DNA of 64,000 nt from NCBI RefSeq assembly GCF_014839805.1, contig NC_051116.1, forward strand, positions 7,049,556 to 7,113,555, in the 5' to 3' direction. Shown here piece by piece: positions 35,320 through 46,851 of this stretch. Each line of letters begins with the position of its first letter. Within the stretch, counting starts at the first letter, position 1. A model generated the notes under the pieces. That model had not been told where the DNA came from. It saw only the letters and a program-made list of their open reading frames with translations, and did no database searches. A program made the translations under genes and the position numbers. This DNA comes from Manduca sexta (Eukaryota > Arthropoda > Insecta > Lepidoptera > Sphingidae).

Positions 35320-35880
35320 CGGGAAAAGTAGAAGGCAAGTGCCCTCGAGGGAGACCATCGGCTAAATGGAGTGAACAAATTCATTTATTTATTTATTTGC
35401 ACTTTACATACATAACATGTATATCGGCGGACTTAATGCCAAAGGCATTCTCTCCCAGTCAACCTATGGGTGGTGCAGAGATAAATAAGGTAGGTGCATA
35501 AAGGATATTTAATAATACATAAACATACATAAAAGTAACTATAATGTATAACTATATTAAATACAAACATAATATAAGTAATATTATAAATACATAAAAT
35601 ACAGATTATAAATACATAAATATATATTATGTACATACTAATAATACAAAGTTTAGAATTAAAGTGACAACTCATCTGCTTCTTTTAACAAAAGCTGCCG
35701 TACTCTCCTTTTGAAGGCAAGCCGAGAAGTGGCTAAACCGCTCACTAAACCTTTGCAACTCAAGCTGCACGAGTTCACGCCGCCGATGGTAGAACCAGAT
35801 GTAGGGCACTTATAGACTCTACAGACTCAGCCTACTGCGGTCACGATCCTCAGCATTGAGGGAACGACAGGGTGGATGGA
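35320..35880 (+). pseudogene. LINE remnant, interrupted
   Basis: 35325-35385 encodes GKVEGKCPRGRPSAKW, a LINE C-terminal motif (GRPxxxW). A second repeat 3' end in minus orientation occupies about 35385-35715 (inverse of the 8655-8760 tail). LINE 3' sequence appears to resume around 35720-35880 with CACGATCCTCAGCATTGAGG, which also occurs near 7380. A (TTTC)n tract lies just upstream at 35205-35229. Confidence 0.5.
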
Positions 35881-36084
35881 TTGGCAGATGGAAAAAGAAA
35901 AGGATATTCAGGATACCTCCATGTTGTGTGTCTTTAGTAACTGGTATCAGACTGATTGGTGCGATTTGCGATCTGGATGCCGAAGTCTTCGCTACTGTGT
36001 TGTATTGGCGGGAAGAAGCGAGCAGTATCAGGTCTAGAAACGTGAAGCCTAAATAAGTTACTTCCTAAGAGCTGCCTTAATGAA

Positions 36085-36385
36085 GTGCTATTGCTTTGAA
36101 TGATGAGACGTGCTTGTCATTCGCCTGATTGTAAGCGATTTGACCGCCCATAAACACTAGAAACACCATCCATCTAATTAAAAAGTATTGTTTGATATTT
36201 CACTGCGCTCGCCATCCTGAGACATGAGATGTTAAGTCTCACTATGTCTAGTAGCTACGCTGGCTACAATGTCCTTCAAACCGGAACACAACAGTGACTA
36301 CACACTGCTGCTTGGCGGCAGTAACAGACATTGCGGTGGTACCTACCCAGGCGGACTCTCACATATGAGAGACCTACCACCAATA
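36085..36385 (-). repeat. Interspersed repeat C
   Basis: Minus-strand copy with both halves; right end GGTGGTAGGTCTCTCATATG. Confidence 0.75.
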
Positions 36386-36689
36386 TATCACGGTAAAGTC
36401 TATGTTAGCGGTGCTCTGAATTATCACAGAAGATACCATATATTTTTATACTCATCTAATTACATATCAAAGGCTAATTAAATCAATTAGGCTGATATTT
36501 CTTTTCTTATAAAGTCAGAAAAGGTAATGTTCATTTTTTAGATTACATCAATATTGTTTATTGTCATAGTTATGTTGTTGTAGATGGGAAACATAAATAA
36601 ATATATGAGAAGTAATAAAACTGATTCGTTATTTTTCTTTTTTTTATTTGTTTATATAAGTCTATCTAAACTAAAATCTTAAAGTTCAT

Positions 36690-37040
36690 GGAATATTGTT
36701 GTTCAAAAATGGTATTTAGACATCAAGTTTATGCGCCCAGATTTTTAATAAATTTGTTAGGTAGTAGTACCCGTTTGACGAGAAAAATAATTTATCAAAA
36801 TTTTACTACCCGAAGGATAGTCGTAGCTCGTAGATCTGATGACTGTCGGGGCGGAAAAGTTCTGGAGTGGCGACCACGGACCGGGAGACGCAGCGTAGGC
36901 CCCACGAGATGGACCGACGATCAGGTGAGGGTCGCCGGAGTCCGAAGGATGAGGGCGGCCCAGAACCGGTACCCGTGGCGCTCAATGGGGGAGACCTATG
37001 TCCAGCAGTGGACGATTTCCGGCTAAAATATGTCAAGGAT
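36690..37040 (+). pseudogene. RTE-type LINE C-terminal fragment
   Basis: A frame encodes GGKVLEWRPRTGRRSVG, then TRWTDD, then PWRSMGETYVQQWTISG followed by a stop. The GETYVQQW ending is the typical last motif of these LINE proteins. A small deletion removes the RPP part of GRPPTRW. Confidence 0.65.
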
Positions 37041-37054
37041 GAAGTGATAAAAAA

Positions 37055-37240
37055 AGAACACAATACGCATTTATCACCGAAGTGGTATGCAGAGGCGCAA
37101 CCAGAGCACCCACTTTTCGCTAACGGTGTTCCGTCCTATGATGCGAGCTTATCACCATAGCACAAATTCCAGACTCCGGGCTGATACTGAGCAGAAAATC
37201 CCAATATCACTGCCCGACCATTTTGAACCCGAGATCAGCT
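37055..37240 (-). mobile_element. SINE-B, decayed
   Basis: Inverse of the body (CACAAATTCCAGACTCCGGG at 37162) and the 3' end; the B-box region is damaged. Confidence 0.65.
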
Positions 37241-37431
37241 CTGCAATCGCAATGCCGTGATAAGAGATGGTAGGCCAAATCAGAAAGTTCTTTAAAGATT
37301 AATAAATAAATGTGTCTGTTCGTCCTTTAGATTTATCGTAATTGCCCGTTTTGTTATGTAACTACTAATAAAGAGCGTGTTAGCAACACAGACATCTTTT
37401 TCCTCTGAGGTTTACTTTTATAGCACATTTG

Positions 37432-38280
37432 GTAATGGTTGGATATATTTTATATCTACCCGGATAGTGACCACCGCACACAAGGTGTTAAAACCTCTTA
37501 TAGTGGCCCATGTAAGTGTGTCTGATTTCGGGATCAGCCTGTGTATATATATTGTTTTGCTGTTGCAGTATGTCTTTGAAAATGGCAAAATTCCAATAAA
37601 ATTCATCCCTCTTCCCAATCACAATTCTTTATTCGATCAACAGTTCATCCGGCAGTATGGGTAACTATTTAACTACTCAGAAATTTGATTACATTACTCC
37701 ACCTCGCAGACCTACTTTGCGTTAAGGTACCGTTATGGAAAACCTTCAGGTACAGTTAAATGTCCGTGTTTAAAATCTTATCAATTTATGCTGCCACCCT
37801 ACGAGATCGAATCAGAAATGAGAAGATCCGTAGGAGAACAAAGGTTACCGACATAGCCCATAGGATTAGCAAGTTGAAGTGGCAGTGGGCCGGGCACATA
37901 GCTCGAAGAACCGATGGCCGTTGGGGTCGAAAAGTTCCAGAGTGGAGGCCACGTACAGGCAAGCGAAATGTCGGACGCCCGCCTACAAGGTGGACGGAAG
38001 ACCTGGCTAAGGTCGCAGGAAGTCGCTGGATGCAGGTTTCTGGACTTCCTGTGACTGAGAAGATGATGATGATAAATGCTGCCACTTATTGCGTACTGTA
38101 TGTATAATATGCCTTGTAAGTTAGCTTCGAAACCACAACTGTCAGTATATTCAGTTCCAACAGACATAATTGTGTCGACTGTCGAGGAGTAGTCGTCTCT
38201 CATCAGTCGACAATTTATGGGACTCCCACTCACCACATCAGGTTCAGTGGGGTCACTTTCTCATGCACGCATAAAAAGGC
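37432..38280 (+). repeat. Interspersed repeat K split by an RTE-type LINE fragment
   Basis: K runs from 37432 to about 37548 (GTGACCACCGCACACAAGG) and resumes at about 38140 (GTATATTCAGTTCCAACAG). The intact copy at 25945 has GTGTATATTCGGTTACAAC at that point. The motif GTATAT on both sides may be a short target duplication. Confidence 0.65.
37760..38075 (+). pseudogene. RTE-type LINE C-terminal fragment
   Basis: Encodes RRRTKVTDIAHRISKLKWQW, AGHIARRTDGRWGRKVPEWR and GKRNVGRPPTRWTEDLAKVA. This is the best-preserved of the LINE C-terminal pieces in the window. No reverse-transcriptase core lies upstream. Confidence 0.75.
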
Positions 38281-39135
38281 AGTTTTAAATATGTATATTA
38301 CATGTTTTTCATTCAGGTATTGATACATTTTTGCCGCTATATTTATTTCTGATAACTAAAGCATTCTTGGAATAAACCCAGGTGTTAATTAAAATTATTG
38401 TGTCAAGTTACGGTTTCCTCTTTGTTATATTTAGCTCAGGATTTGTTGTGGTTAAGGAAATAAACACTGATGATATTACGTATGTTCATTAATGAACATA
38501 ACGTAAAATGTTATCCTTTTTTTTTTATCTTATTCATAAATTTACGTCATTCATAACCGAACGGGAAGAAGTAAAAAAAAATGATTTCAAATTAATAACT
38601 TGTATACCTTTTAAATGTCATTAATAAATAGCAGAAGAGATGCAACTACTGAATTGTGACGTCACCCGGCTTAGGATGCAAGCGTGAAAGAGATAGGTAC
38701 ACTAGATAAACGTACGATTCTACGAAACTACAGTATTGTGTTTGCTTTATTGGACTTGTGTCAACGCGTTAAACGGAACTTGGTAAGTTTCCAAAAACAC
38801 CTGACTTGGCCAGTATTATAACGTCCGGTATAAACAAAAAGCTGTTCATCATGGCATGTTCGTTCAGCGAAAGTGTGATTTGCTTTATTTACAATTTTCA
38901 GATTATTACCTCTTCATGTGCTGTAATATGGCTTCTTGCCAAATTTCATGATTGTGAAATCGGAAAATACGCGACATGAACGGTCATATCTTTTGATCGC
39001 GTTGACTTCTTAACAGCTGTAAGAGACCGTACGCACGAGTAATTGATGTTAATAACAATTTGATACTTTTATACGTTCACGGGACAATGGGTCTTGACAG
39101 ACAGACGGCCAATGGATAGACGAAGAACAAAGTAC
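38281..39135. other. No gene seen
   Basis: AT-rich; includes an inverted ATGTTCATTAATGAACAT at about 38482-38499. Confidence 0.45.
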
Positions 39136-39139
39136 TTAC

Positions 39140-39425
39140 ATACATAGTATCACGCCTCTATCGCATTAGGATAGGCAGACTATGGATTGCCACTTTGCAC
39201 GATTCTGGCATACTTCTCTCGCTTCCTCCACCTTCATCAATGTTTTCATGCATTCCGGTTCAGGGTACTTTTGACCTGTCTTTTACTAAGAATGTCAAAC
39301 ATCTGACATTCGAAGGTTCGGTGCGGTCGACCCCTACCGGCTCTTCCATCCACATTCGCCATATATCCGCTCTGTCAGTCTCCTATTATCCATCCTCTCC
39401 AAATCCCCAAACCGCCTTAGCATAC
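39140..39425. repeat. Probable interspersed repeat, class unknown
   Basis: GC-richer block (CGCCTCTATCGCATTAGGAT ... GGTACTTTTGACCTGTC ... TCGACCCCTACCGGCTC). It reads like a repeat I associate with moth genomes. Only one copy lies in this window, and the 82-codon frame has no domain. Confidence 0.4.
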
Positions 39426-39774
39426 CCATCTCAATTAACTTAATTTAATAAAAACAAAGCGATATTATAAAGGTTCCTTTTGAGGTACGGAACCTTTCAA
39501 ATACGTAAAGCATTACGTACAGGTCAATTATCTAGAGCTTACGTAATATATGTACTATATTGTCATAACGCATTGCTCACAAATAAAAGGTTTTTTTTAT
39601 TGTTAAAAAACTGTTACATGCTGTAAACTATACAAACTAATCTTAGACTAAACAAATATACGAACATATAACCCACACTATTGTCCGCGTATTAACATAT
39701 GAGTAGAATTAATAGATATAGTATGATGTTTTTTCTTGCATCTATATATTCCCAAAATTATATTAATTAACGGT

Positions 39775-39870
39775 GATTCATTGGACATAGGCCTCTCCCA
39801 AGGTATGCCAAATCCCGGTCTGCTGCTTTATGTATCCAACCGCTGCCGGCCCTCTTGTGTTAGTAAAAAA
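39775..39870 (-). pseudogene. RTE-type LINE 3' fragment
   Basis: Inverse of ACCTTGGGAGAGGCCTATGT, the same sequence as at 47417-47437. Confidence 0.6.
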
Positions 39871-40249
39871 AAATGTTTCCAAATAAATAAGTTGTATACC
39901 TATCAGATAAATAGTTTAAGAGATACATCGTAAAAACCATTTCAACCCCTATTTTCAAGATGGCGGCCGTTGGACAAGGGTGGCGACCCCACAAACTTGG
40001 TTTTAGCTTTACACTGACCCCTCCTACACTTCAAAAAAAATAAAATTGCGTCCTCTAAAAAACGCAACCCCAAATGTAACTTTTCAATGGACTAACTGTC
40101 AATTGTTTGAAATAACTGTTAGAGATTGACAGAATGCGTGCTGCAAATTCATAGTTAAGACGGGACAACGTCTGTCGGGTAAGCTAGATACAAATAGATT
40201 TTGCTCGCGATTCTGCCAGTGTGAAGGAGTTTTACAAAATCTGTTGGGT

Positions 40250-40705
40250 AGTCTTTATATTTATCGCCTTCAAACAGGCACACAGGTGCGGCGGGGGACG
40301 TTGTTTTAAAAAATCTTTTTTTTAGAACTTTTCCAGGGAAACAATTGCGTCATACATATTTGTTGCATAAATTTAACCGTTTGCTCAGCGCACGCAACGG
40401 AAGCTCTCAAAAGGAATAAATCTTCCCGGTTTTTGCTACATTTTTCATTGATGCCACATTTTACTGGCAAAGATTTGTAATTAGAATATGTCTATATCTT
40501 GTGTTTAGTCTCTATTGATATTTGTCTGTAAATCTTCCTAAAATAAATAAACAAATACTCAGCTCGTATTCGGTATAGCGTGACTTTATATAGCCTATAG
40601 CCTTCCTCAATAAATGGGCTATCCAACACTAAAATATTTTTTCAATTCGAACCGGTAGTACCTAAGATTAGCGCGTTAAAACATAACTCATCAGCGATAT
40701 ATAGT
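40250..40705 (-). mobile_element. Helitron-like element, decayed
   Basis: Inverse of GCGCTAATCTTAGGTACTAC; also TATATAGCCTATAGCCTTCC and GCTATCCAACACTAAAATA. Only one unit of the block that is repeated seven times at 32806-33664 is present. Confidence 0.6.
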
Positions 40706-40866
40706 AGTATATACCATAGAGTATAGAAGTATAGAAGTGACCAGTAGCATTTACTCGGAAGTTGTAAAAAAGGGCTTTAATATTGTGATATGGCAATAGG
40801 TTCTCAACTTTCCACATTGTCAGATGGAATTCTTAAAAACACTAAAACCTACGACTTGGGAGAGAG

Positions 40867-41271
40867 TAGGGTTGCCATCTTTTTCTTTAGGCAAATAAAG
40901 TACATCTGTAAATTGAAGGTAAAAAAAGTAAATGGTGTCAAAATAAAGTACAAATTAATTCTACTTTATTATTTTGCTCTTAACATATATTAAATTTGGG
41001 AACTTTTAACAAATAAAATTTATAGTTCACATTCAAACATGAATTATTTTGTTCGTCTAGCCATTTAGTATTCTACATCACAAAATTTTAACTCTCTTTG
41101 TAAGTGCTGACATAGAAGGAATGATGCAAAAACTCTTACGAACAATCCTAGAGTGATCATATCGTGGTAAATAAATTATTTTCGCGTACTTTATTGTTCT
41201 GATAAAGTATAGAGTACATTTACCCGAAATAACGTACAATACTTTATCATAAAGTACGGGTGGCAGCCCTA
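40867..41271. mobile_element. hAT-type MITE, second family member
   Basis: Ends TAGGGTTGCCA and (inverted) TAGGGCTGCCA match at 10 of 11 bases. The flanks GGAGAGAG and AGAGAAAG (8 bp) match at six positions, consistent with an aged hAT target duplication. The interior is rich in AAAGTAC motifs and differs from 3342-3687. Confidence 0.65.
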
Positions 41272-41282
41272 AGAGAAAGACA

Positions 41283-41817
41283 TGAGTGTGCCGTGCCACC
41301 TTCAAAATTCCGGGAAATTTAACGTTGCATCATTTCTATTACGTAAATGCTTTCATTCAATACAAAACTTGATTATTCATACAATTACAAGTGGACGTGA
41401 CATTTATAAAGTACAAACCCGATTTAAATATAGACCCATTCATAAATCATTTCACACATAATACCGCAAAACGTAATAATATACTAGTTTATATTAATCA
41501 TAATGAGGAAAATAAAAAAAATATTGACGTTTATTGAATTACGAGCACTGGGGAACTCTCAGTGAGTAATGTAGGTTACCTGATTGTATACTGGCAGGGT
41601 TTCAATGAATAGACCGCAACAGGTGAGTGATTCCTTCAAAATTTTAGCCACGGCGGCCAATCGCAACGGAGATCAGCCACGCAGGAGATATTATAGTGCA
41701 CAAGTGTGTGTGCAATACACAAGCACTCTCTGTTCCTTCATTCATATTCCGGTGAGACGGCAATCCGACATGACCGGAGAGAGATCAGACGCAGGACCAA
41801 CGGCTTTACGTGCTTAA
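41283..41817 (-). repeat. Left arm of an inverted pair (includes repeat E)
   Basis: Inverse of 45690-46240. Shared parts include ATGAGTGTGCC at the outer end, AATACCGCAAAACGTAATAA, ACCTGATTGTATACTGGCAG, and then a repeat E copy (41635-41817). About 115 bp at 41335-41447 are missing from the right arm. Confidence 0.75.
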
Positions 41818-41984
41818 AGATAACAACATAGGTATAGGTCGGTTAACTAAATCTGGCACGTTTATTCATACGAATATAATTACATAGTATTTTAAAAAAA
41901 ATAATACATACATAGAACAATTTTTTAATGACCAAAAATAAAAATAAATCTGTTCCAGTTACTAAGCACATTTAATCCTACTTA

Positions 41985-42115
41985 TTAACTTGTTTTAGCG
42001 TTAAGAGGTGGTTAAGAATTGCTTAAATAGCTGTCGAAACCATCATCTGTTCCTAGTTTAAGCCTTATTAAGAGGCAAGATGGCGGGTTTTGACTTACAG
42101 CCGATCGAGTAAATT
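41985..42115 (+). repeat. Interspersed repeat G, copy 1
   Basis: TTAAGAATTGCTTAAATAGC and ACTTACAGCCGATCGAGTAA recur inverted at 59588-59745. Confidence 0.7.
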
Positions 42116-42119
42116 TGTG

Positions 42120-42295
42120 TTGAGTTATATAAAATTAATATTTTCGTTAAGTTTTCTAATTTTCCGTGCAATTTTTTGAATTTTTTCTTTCATAAAAACC
42201 TTCTCCTAACTATAACAAACACAACAAAAAAAATTGTGAAGTCGGTCCAGCCGTTGACGCATGATGGCGTGACCAAGAGACATAGGGTTTCATAT
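42120..42295 (+). repeat. Interspersed repeat R
   Basis: AAATTAATATTTTCGTTAAG, then CGGTCCAGCCGTTGACGCAT and GGCGTGACCAAG. A second copy is at 63405-63565. Similar phrases occur at the 3' ends of lepidopteran non-autonomous elements. Confidence 0.6.
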
Positions 42296-42382
42296 CTATA
42301 CATATACATATATAAATATATATGTATAGATATAAGTAAGGAATAAAATTGAAATTTCTGCGCATTGGCAGTTGCTACTAAC

Positions 42383-42700
42383 CATCGATATATATGTACT
42401 ACGTACTAGATTTGGCGTTCCGAACATTCACTGTGTTCAACTGATTTGAACTGAAATCCATTCAAACTGTGTTTAGTATGGTGTTAATATTGACAGCTTG
42501 TGATTATGTAAAAGCGGCGCTTATAATGTTAGGGTAAATCTGGATGTAATTAAAAAATATTAGTCAAATAAGTAAAATGATTTGTTGTTCAAGTGAATAA
42601 ATAGGTTATAGCAGTGACGTTTTGCTTGCCATTTTACTTCAGATTTTGAACAAATTGTTTATATGGACGTTCGTGTCTATAGAATATACAGCAATGCCAC
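42383..42700 (+). repeat. Interspersed repeat F, copy 1 of 3
   Basis: Starts TACTACGTACTAGATTTGG and ends CGTGTCTATAGAATATAC. Copies at 47568-47881 and 59795-60117 have the same orientation and near-constant length (~315 bp). No terminal inverted repeat, tail or coding frame is visible. Confidence 0.75.
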
Positions 42701-43033
42701 TATTTCACTATTAGCTTCGTCCTTTACCGTCCTATGACGTGATAGCATAGTAAATTTGACCAAACGTATTCCTGAATCATTATTACAAACCGTATTTAAC
42801 ATATCGGTGACATCGTTACAAAGTATTTCATTCGATATATAGGTACTCGCGTCGCTTCAATATTAAATGTATTAGCCTAATCACTAAAGTATGTCTTGTT
42901 TAAAAATATTCTTAGAATCGTCATCCTGGTAAAAACTTGTGAGCTATGTCACAAGTTATGAGCTTGAAGGCTGTTCTATTATAAATTAATTATTTAGTTT
43001 TAAACCATACGTATCACTAGACTAAATAGAAAA

Positions 43034-43347
43034 GCGGCGATAGCCTAGTTGGTTGTGGAATGGACTGACAAGACGAATGTCCGCAGATTCAAATCCCAAG
43101 GGCATACACTTCAGACTTTTCTAAAAAAAAGTGTGTATTGTTTATGAATTATCGCTTGCTTAACGGTGAAGGAAAAACATCGTGAGGGAACCTGCATACC
43201 TGAGAAGTTCTCTATAGGAATTTCGAGTGTGTGTGAAGTCTACCAATCCGCACAAGGCCAGCGTGGTGGACTAAGGCCTAATCCTTCTCATTAGTAGAGG
43301 AGGCCCGTGCCCAGCAGTGGGACAGTATATAATACAGGGCTGATGAT
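43034..43347 (+). mobile_element. SINE-A with (GAT)n end
   Basis: Head GCGGCGATAGCCTAGTTGG, B box AGATTCAAATCCC. GTATCACTA follows it (43348-43356) and also occurs at 43011-43019, a possible target duplication with a short 5' extension. Confidence 0.8.
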
Positions 43348-43798
43348 GTATCACTATATACATAAACAATAAGTCTATGTCAACTTTCCTTTTCTCTTTC
43401 CTCGAACCTCATGTTTGAAGGCATTGTGTAACGTTAAATTAATAAAAACAATAATTATCAATATCATTGGGAATATTTCGTTTCATAACCAACAACTATG
43501 ACGTCGAGAGGTGTTGTATCTCCACCTGCTTTCTATAGATTCGCCTCCCATATCTTATACCTTGACCCATCGATGTGACATCACGTCTACGCGATTAGAA
43601 TCACGATTGCGACGACATTGGCTCGCCCATTGCGTTTTCTATGCGGGCGTGTTGTACGTCTAAAATGGCATTTACGTTCCGCGTTATTTTCCTTATGCGT
43701 AACAAACACAGGTGAAGGAAGCTATTATGTCGTCCAGACGCAGGTTTTGCAACAAATTCTTATACCAATTTCGGTAAGAACAGAAAATTATGATATAC

Positions 43799-44104
43799 TG
43801 GTGGTAGGTGTCTCATATGTGAGAGTCCGCCTGGGTAGTTACCACTGCGATGTCTACTTCTATCGCCAAGCAACAGTGTGTAGTCACTGTTGTGTTGCGG
43901 CTTGAAGGATATTATAGCCAGTGTAACTACTGGATATAATAAGACTTAACATGTCATGTCTCAGGATGGCGAACGTGGTGAAATACCAAACAATACTTTG
44001 TAATTCAAAGTGTGGGATGGTGTTTCTACTGTTTAAGGGCGGTCGTATCGCTTACCACGAGATGAACGGCAAGCTCGTTTCGTCATTTAAAGCAATAAAA
44101 ATAA
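43799..44104 (+). repeat. Interspersed repeat C
   Basis: CTGGTGGTAGGTGTCTCATA through GTGTAACTACTGGATATAAT to an A-rich end. Confidence 0.75.
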
Positions 44105-44349
44105 TACTAATAAGTAATAGGGTATAATACTAGTTTTAGTATTTGCATATTATTGTATTTAAACTTCAGTAATTATTACTGGTTTAATTTTTCGAAATAA
44201 TTCAATGAATGTTACAATATATTTCATATCGATTATTATGAATAGATATGTGTTTTCACATAATATGGAGTCTCGGAGGGGCGAGTTTCCACTATTCGAT
44301 ACGTTGTTCGCGCCTTTGTACCTGTTCAGCATAGCAGTGAACTGGCCAT

Positions 44350-44735
44350 TAAAACACACATCACGCCTATATCCTTGAAAGGGGTAGGTACATGTGCAAC
44401 CAGGGCACCCACTTTTTGTTGTGTGTTCCGTCCAACGATGTGATAGGGGTCGACCCGTTCGGCATAACGGGCACAAATTCCACATTCCAAGTTGATATTG
44501 AACAAAAAAAAACAAATATCATTTGACTGGCCCCGGGATTCGAACTTAATGGCTGCCATACATGCTACGGTCCATTGATTTTCGACCGTGCGCCGGTCGC
44601 CTGCACAGGCTCAAAGATCTGCACAGGTCTATTCCCACACACATTTCGGTCTACCGGCGCAGGCATACCTGCACCGATGGACCTTTCCGATGGACCGTAG
44701 CATGTATGGCAGCCATAATACAACTACACAACCGA
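44350..44735 (-). mobile_element. SINE-B rearranged around a palindrome
   Basis: The body is at 44350-44545 (inverse: GTTCGAATCCCGGGG) and the head at 44714-44735 (GCTCGGTTGTGTAGTTGTAT). The usual 30-odd bases between A and B boxes are replaced by the palindromic segment 44549-44716. Confidence 0.7.
44549..44716. repeat. 168-bp segment with perfect 26-bp inverted ends
   Basis: 44549-44574 is exactly the reverse complement of 44691-44716 (starting ATGGCTGCCATACATGCT). Inside, GCGCCGGTCG and CTACCGGCGC pair again. The two small plus frames here are by-products. Confidence 0.85.
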
Positions 44736-45689
44736 GCCACTCTCCTTTATGTCATAGGCAATCCCTAGAATGATGGTAGCAAATCCTTCATCATGGAAAA
44801 CTACAATATCTATGAGCACCATTTTTGTTGCTCTCATTGATTTTCCTTATGAAAACACTAGTCCTATTTTTTGTATCATTAATCGTTTAACCTCTATGGT
44901 TTTAAAAACATGATTTTCCTTTTAAGTTTTACATAAGATGTGCCTTAGCCCAAAAAAATAAGGTTCACTTTTCCTGGCATCAAACCGGCTACAACACGCA
45001 AGGCCGTCTAACACGGCTCATTACATATTACGTGACTCATTCATACATTCATACAATTTGCAATTCAGATAGCGACATTCATATGTTCTTCGAAGTAATG
45101 CAAAATTTTGCATATGCCATCAAATGATCAAGTGGGTATATGTTTTGTGCTTTCTGGCACCCGTAGACTTAAAATACTATAACCTAAGGGCTACGAGTCT
45201 GACGCCCCAAGTGATTTTGCTTTCCGCTGCTAATGTCAAAACCAAATGTACGATTCTAAGAATCTATGATATTATGTAGATTTGATCATTGGCATCGAAA
45301 TATATGTTGTCAGATTTTATCGCGGTTTTTTATATTATAGCTTTCTCTCGGTGTTTCGAAGACTGCAGCCTTCATGCTTACGGGGCGGATTGCTGATTCC
45401 TTTACTGATTCATGTTTTGTCCAGTATAGGTATAAAAAAGAAATACAAATTTCTTTGATTCGGGTAAATCTTTTGATAGATAGTAATAGAAGCATGTACC
45501 TATTTCAAAACTCCCGTGTTTTACTCACTCTATCAGAGGCCGTTTGCTTTATTTGTTGGTAATTTTGATTCATATTTCGTAATATTTTACGATACTAAAT
45601 ATTTTCTCATGTAGTATAATAAACTTCTCCTCCACTTGTTATTTGCAACCTAACAGGCGTAATAGTAATTGTACATGGTACGAGTACGA

Positions 45690-46240
45690 CTACCGCGCTG
45701 AGGTCCTGGGTTCGAATCTCGGGTCAGGGCAAAACAATTGTGACTGGGTTTCTCCGTCTTAAAAACAATACTCATTTGCTGCTCGGAGTCAGGAAGTTGG
45801 AGGTGTGATACCCCCGTGCCTTAGAAAGCACGTAAAGCTGTTGGTCCTGCGCCTGATCTCTCTCCGGTCATGTCGGATTGCCGTCTCACCGGACTATGAA
45901 TGAAGGAACAAAGTGCACCTGTGTATTACGCACACACTTGTGCACTATAATATCTCCTGCGTGGCTGATCTCTGTTTAAATTGCCCGCCGTGGCTGAAAT
46001 GCGGTTAGGAAACACTCACCTGTTGCGGTCTATTCATTGAAACCCTGCCAGTATACAATCAGGTAACCTACATTACTCACTGAGCGTTCCCCAGTACTCG
46101 TAATTCAATAAGCGTTAATTATTTTTTTATTTTCCTCATTATGATTAATATAAACTAGTATATTATTACGTTTTGCGGTATTATGTGTGAAATGATTTAT
46201 GAATGCGACGTTAGATTCCCTGGAAATTTGAATGTGGCAC
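45690..46240 (+). repeat. Right arm of the inverted pair (includes repeat E)
   Basis: Repeat E spans 45690-46000 (GGGTTCGAATCTCGGGTCAG onward). It continues into non-E sequence (CACCTGTTGCGGTCTATTC to GGCACACTCAT) that is shared with the left arm. Because the flank is shared too, the arms are a duplication and not two separate E insertions. Confidence 0.75.
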
Positions 46241-46365
46241 ACTCATTTGTTCCCGAAGGAGTAAGCTTTAGAATTCGAAGGAATTCCATTAAACGGTGTG
46301 ACGGTTGTGAACCAATCGCCATATAAAAATGTATTGACAATACCGATCAAGAAGAGTATATTTAG

Positions 46366-46522
46366 AGACTATCCCGCCCTCACAGCCACCATTACAACTC
46401 CTGTAAGCCAGGATCAGCAGTGGCACGCATTTTATGACACCGAGTAGTGAAGCTCGGCGAGTCTCAGAGAAAATCAATTTGTCATTATCCCGCAACGAAA
46501 TTAATCAAATAGAAAGATAGTC
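46366..46522. repeat. Conserved ~157-bp repeat H, copy 2, with candidate target duplication
   Basis: Flanked by AAGAGTATATTTAG (46352-46365) and AAGAGTATATGTAG (46523-46536), 13 of 14 matching. High similarity to 10955-11110. Long flanking duplications fit target-primed insertion; an internal hairpin is present and no A-rich tail is seen. Confidence 0.65.
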
Positions 46523-46599
46523 AAGAGTATATGTAGAAAAATTCTACAGAAATAAATATAATTATCAAACTATAATATGAGTTGCATTAACCGCCATTT

Positions 46600-46748
46600 T
46601 GAATAAACGATCTCAAACGCTTTTTTCGATCTATCTCAAAAATGAACCAATCAGAACAAAGTATTTTTGACATGCGTACAAATGAGCTGTTTTGAGTGGT
46701 TCATTCTCGGAATCGGATTGAAGATTGAGATTGGGTTCGTTTATTAAC
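46600..46748. mobile_element. Fold-back MITE, family I
   Basis: AAAATGAACCAATCAGAAC pairs with TGAGTGGTTCATTCTCG; the outer ends AATAAACGATCTCAA and TTGGGTTCGTTTATT also pair. Relative at 4285-4440. Confidence 0.65.
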
Positions 46749-46851
46749 AACGGTTATAATCGTAAGAATAATATTTGGTTTCCTTTTTATATTTCTTTTT
46801 CGTGTATGTGCAGTAAAGTGTAATGTATTAGATTGTGATAACTGACTCGGT

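Larger units (their letters stand above)
42890..45395 (-). repeat. Long repeat, inverted copy 2
   Basis: Inverse of 19205-21165 with the same block order. It was later opened by SINE-A (43034), repeat C (43799) and SINE-B (44350). It lacks the MITE found in copy 1. Confidence 0.75.

Noticed and set aside
37799..38236. 145-codon minus-strand frame
   Set aside because: It is the antisense of the RTE-type LINE C-terminus at 37760-38075 and has no independent coding features.
46365..46522. Repeat H as a known snRNA, 5S rRNA or SRP RNA copy
   Set aside because: It does not resemble the U1, U4, U5 or 5S signatures I can recall; left as an unclassified repeat.
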